6,447 nt of DNA from an uncultured Actinomycetes bacterium. Its GTDB lineage: Bacteria; Actinomycetota; Thermoleophilia; Solirubrobacterales; 70-9. The notes beneath the pieces were generated by a model, which was given only the letters and a program-made list of their open reading frames with translations, made no database searches and had not been told where the DNA came from. This document shows, piece by piece, positions 5,340-6,447 of the stretch. Made by a program: the position numbers and the translations under genes. The stretch's first letter is position 1. The number at the start of each line of letters is the position of its first letter. The stretch covers positions 1 through 6,447 of the forward strand of contig CAMLHB010000134.1 of assembly GCA_946479725.1 (NCBI GenBank). The letters run 5' to 3'.

Positions 5340-6447
5340 ATGGTGAGAACTCCGTGGGGCGACGCGGCTTCCCTGCGGGAGCGAAAGCTGCGGCCGGGCC
5401 GGGGCACGCCCCGCGAGACTGCCGAGAAGAACCAGCGCGAACGGCTCTTCGCGGCGATGGTCGCGGCGGTCGACGAGAAGGGCTACGAGGCGGCGACCGT
5501 CGCCGACCTGGTCAAGCTCTCCGGCGTCTCGCGCAGCGCCTTCTACAAGCACTTCGACGACAAGCAGGCCTGCTTCCTGGCGGCGGTGGAGGAGCTGATC
5601 GGGCCGACCCTGGAGAGACTCGGCGGCGACGAGAGCGCGCCGCCCGGAGCGGAGCGGGCGCGGCAGGCCTTCGAGGAGCTGATCCGGCTGATCGTCGCCC
5701 AACCGGCGGCGGCGAAGATGTGCATCGTCGAGGTCTACGCCGCCGGCCCCGAGGGGGCGGCGCTGGTCGACCGCTCGCTGGACCAGGCGACCGAGCTGGC
5801 GGTACGGATGCTGGCCCAGGTGCCCGAGCGCGAAGGGCTGCCGAGGGAGCTGGTGCGGGCGATCGTCGGCGGCATCCAGAAGGTGATCCACAAGCGGCTC
5901 TACCGCGGCCAGGAGGAGGAGCTGCCGGGGCTGGCGCCGCAGCTGTGGGAATGGCTCTTTTCCTACCCGGTGCCGCCGGGGCCGCTGAAGGCGACCCGCC
6001 GGCGCACCGTCAAAGCGGTCCCGTTCGAGGAGCGCCAGGCCCAGTCGAGCCCGCCGGAGCGGCTGCTGCGGGCGCTCGCCGCCGTCGTCGCCGAGAAAGG
6101 GTATCCCGACACCACCGTGGCCGAGATCGTCGAACGCGCCTCGACCTCGCAGCGGACCTTCTACGAGCACTTCAAGAACAAGGAGGACGCGATCGTCGCC
6201 GCCCTCGACAGCGGCTCGGCCCACATGCTCGCCGCCGCCCTGCCCGCCTTCCGCCGCGCCCCCGACTGGCCCCACGCGGTCCACGACACCCAGGAGGCGA
6301 TGTTCCGCTGGGGCGCCGAAGAGCCCGAGTACGCCCGTCTCGGCGGGGTCGAGATGTACGCGGCCGGCACGCGCGCACTGGACCAGCGCGAGATGGTGAC
6401 CGAAGGGTTCGAGGGCCTGCTCGCCCCCGGTTACGAGCTGAGACCAG
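5340..6447 (+). CDS. Tandem TetR/AcrR-family regulator with two DNA-binding domains, partial at 3' end
   Basis: From ATG 5340 the frame is open for 369 codons to the window end without a stop, so the C-terminus is missing. Residues about 30-78 are a first TetR N-terminal domain: helix 1 'RERLFAAMVAAVDEKGY', 'TVADLVKLSGVSRSAFYKHF', then K75. Residues about 80-215 are its ligand-binding-type helical part, and a basic Pro-containing linker follows (about 209-237). Residues about 238-290 are a second complete TetR head: 'LLRALAAVVAEKGY', 'TVAEIVERASTSQRTFYEHF', then NKE. The rest begins a second helical domain. Ordinary TetR proteins are about 200 aa with one head, so this is a duplication or fusion. 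The start is uncertain because no clear Shine-Dalgarno precedes ATG 5340. In-frame GTG codons at 5292 and 5298 are alternatives, and the frame is open back to the stop at 5223-5225. The PWGDAASLRERKLRPG-type N-terminus resembles remembered Solirubrobacterales homologues. It is divergent from the surface operon. The ligand is unknown. Confidence 0.85.
   Translation, partial: MVRTPWGDAASLRERKLRPGRGTPRETAEKNQRERLFAAMVAAVDEKGYEAATVADLVKLSGVSRSAFYKHFDDKQACFLAAVEELIGPTLERLGGDESAPPGAERARQAFEELIRLIVAQPAAAKMCIVEVYAAGPEGAALVDRSLDQATELAVRMLAQVPEREGLPRELVRAIVGGIQKVIHKRLYRGQEEELPGLAPQLWEWLFSYPVPPGPLKATRRRTVKAVPFEERQAQSSPPERLLRALAAVVAEKGYPDTTVAEIVERASTSQRTFYEHFKNKEDAIVAALDSGSAHMLAAALPAFRRAPDWPHAVHDTQEAMFRWGAEEPEYARLGGVEMYAAGTRALDQREMVTEGFEGLLAPGYELRP

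Noticed and set aside
5052..6284. A 410-codon minus-strand open frame opposite the TetR gene
   Set aside because: The plus strand encodes two textbook TetR heads over this stretch. The minus frame gives Arg/Leu/Gly-rich low complexity, and its end would run across the promoter region.

Overview
The window looks like chromosomal DNA from a high-G+C actinomycete, most likely class Thermoleophilia, order Solirubrobacterales. This rests on remembered family traits, not a search: a collagen-like exported protein with a short N-terminal membrane anchor, a very large secreted protein combining NHL-type repeats with the phrase LPDGRAYEMVSPPDKGG and a CxxC 'CASCNPTGARP' motif, and a double-headed TetR protein. 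Codon third positions are strongly G/C, and the Shine-Dalgarno sites are good GGAGG types.

Layout. The left four fifths (1-4977) is a compact minus-strand operon read right to left. It holds a 260-aa anchored collagen-like protein (4195-4977), a 36-bp gap, a 1349-aa secreted two-propeller protein (109-4158), and an ATGA overlap into a third gene with a signal peptide that leaves the window at base 1. All three products carry export signals, so the operon probably builds or decorates the cell surface. Its likely promoter is an exact TTGACA with a 17-bp spacer and TCTTAT (5127-5155), which gives a leader of about 140 nt.

The 362-bp intergenic region (4978-5339) is the regulatory hub. It also holds a perfect DnaA-box sequence, a plus-facing hairpin with a T tract, an inverted repeat around the -10 element, an ACATGT pair and a repeated CTTGATATA.

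On the plus strand, from about 5340 to the right edge, lies an incomplete gene for a tandem TetR-family regulator with two helix-turn-helix domains in one chain. It is open at the window end and divergent from the surface operon. It is a natural candidate for autoregulation and for control of that operon, but this is inference from position only.

No RNA genes, CRISPR arrays, insertion sequences or integrase sites were seen. The long open frames antisense to the large genes look like G+C-driven shadows.
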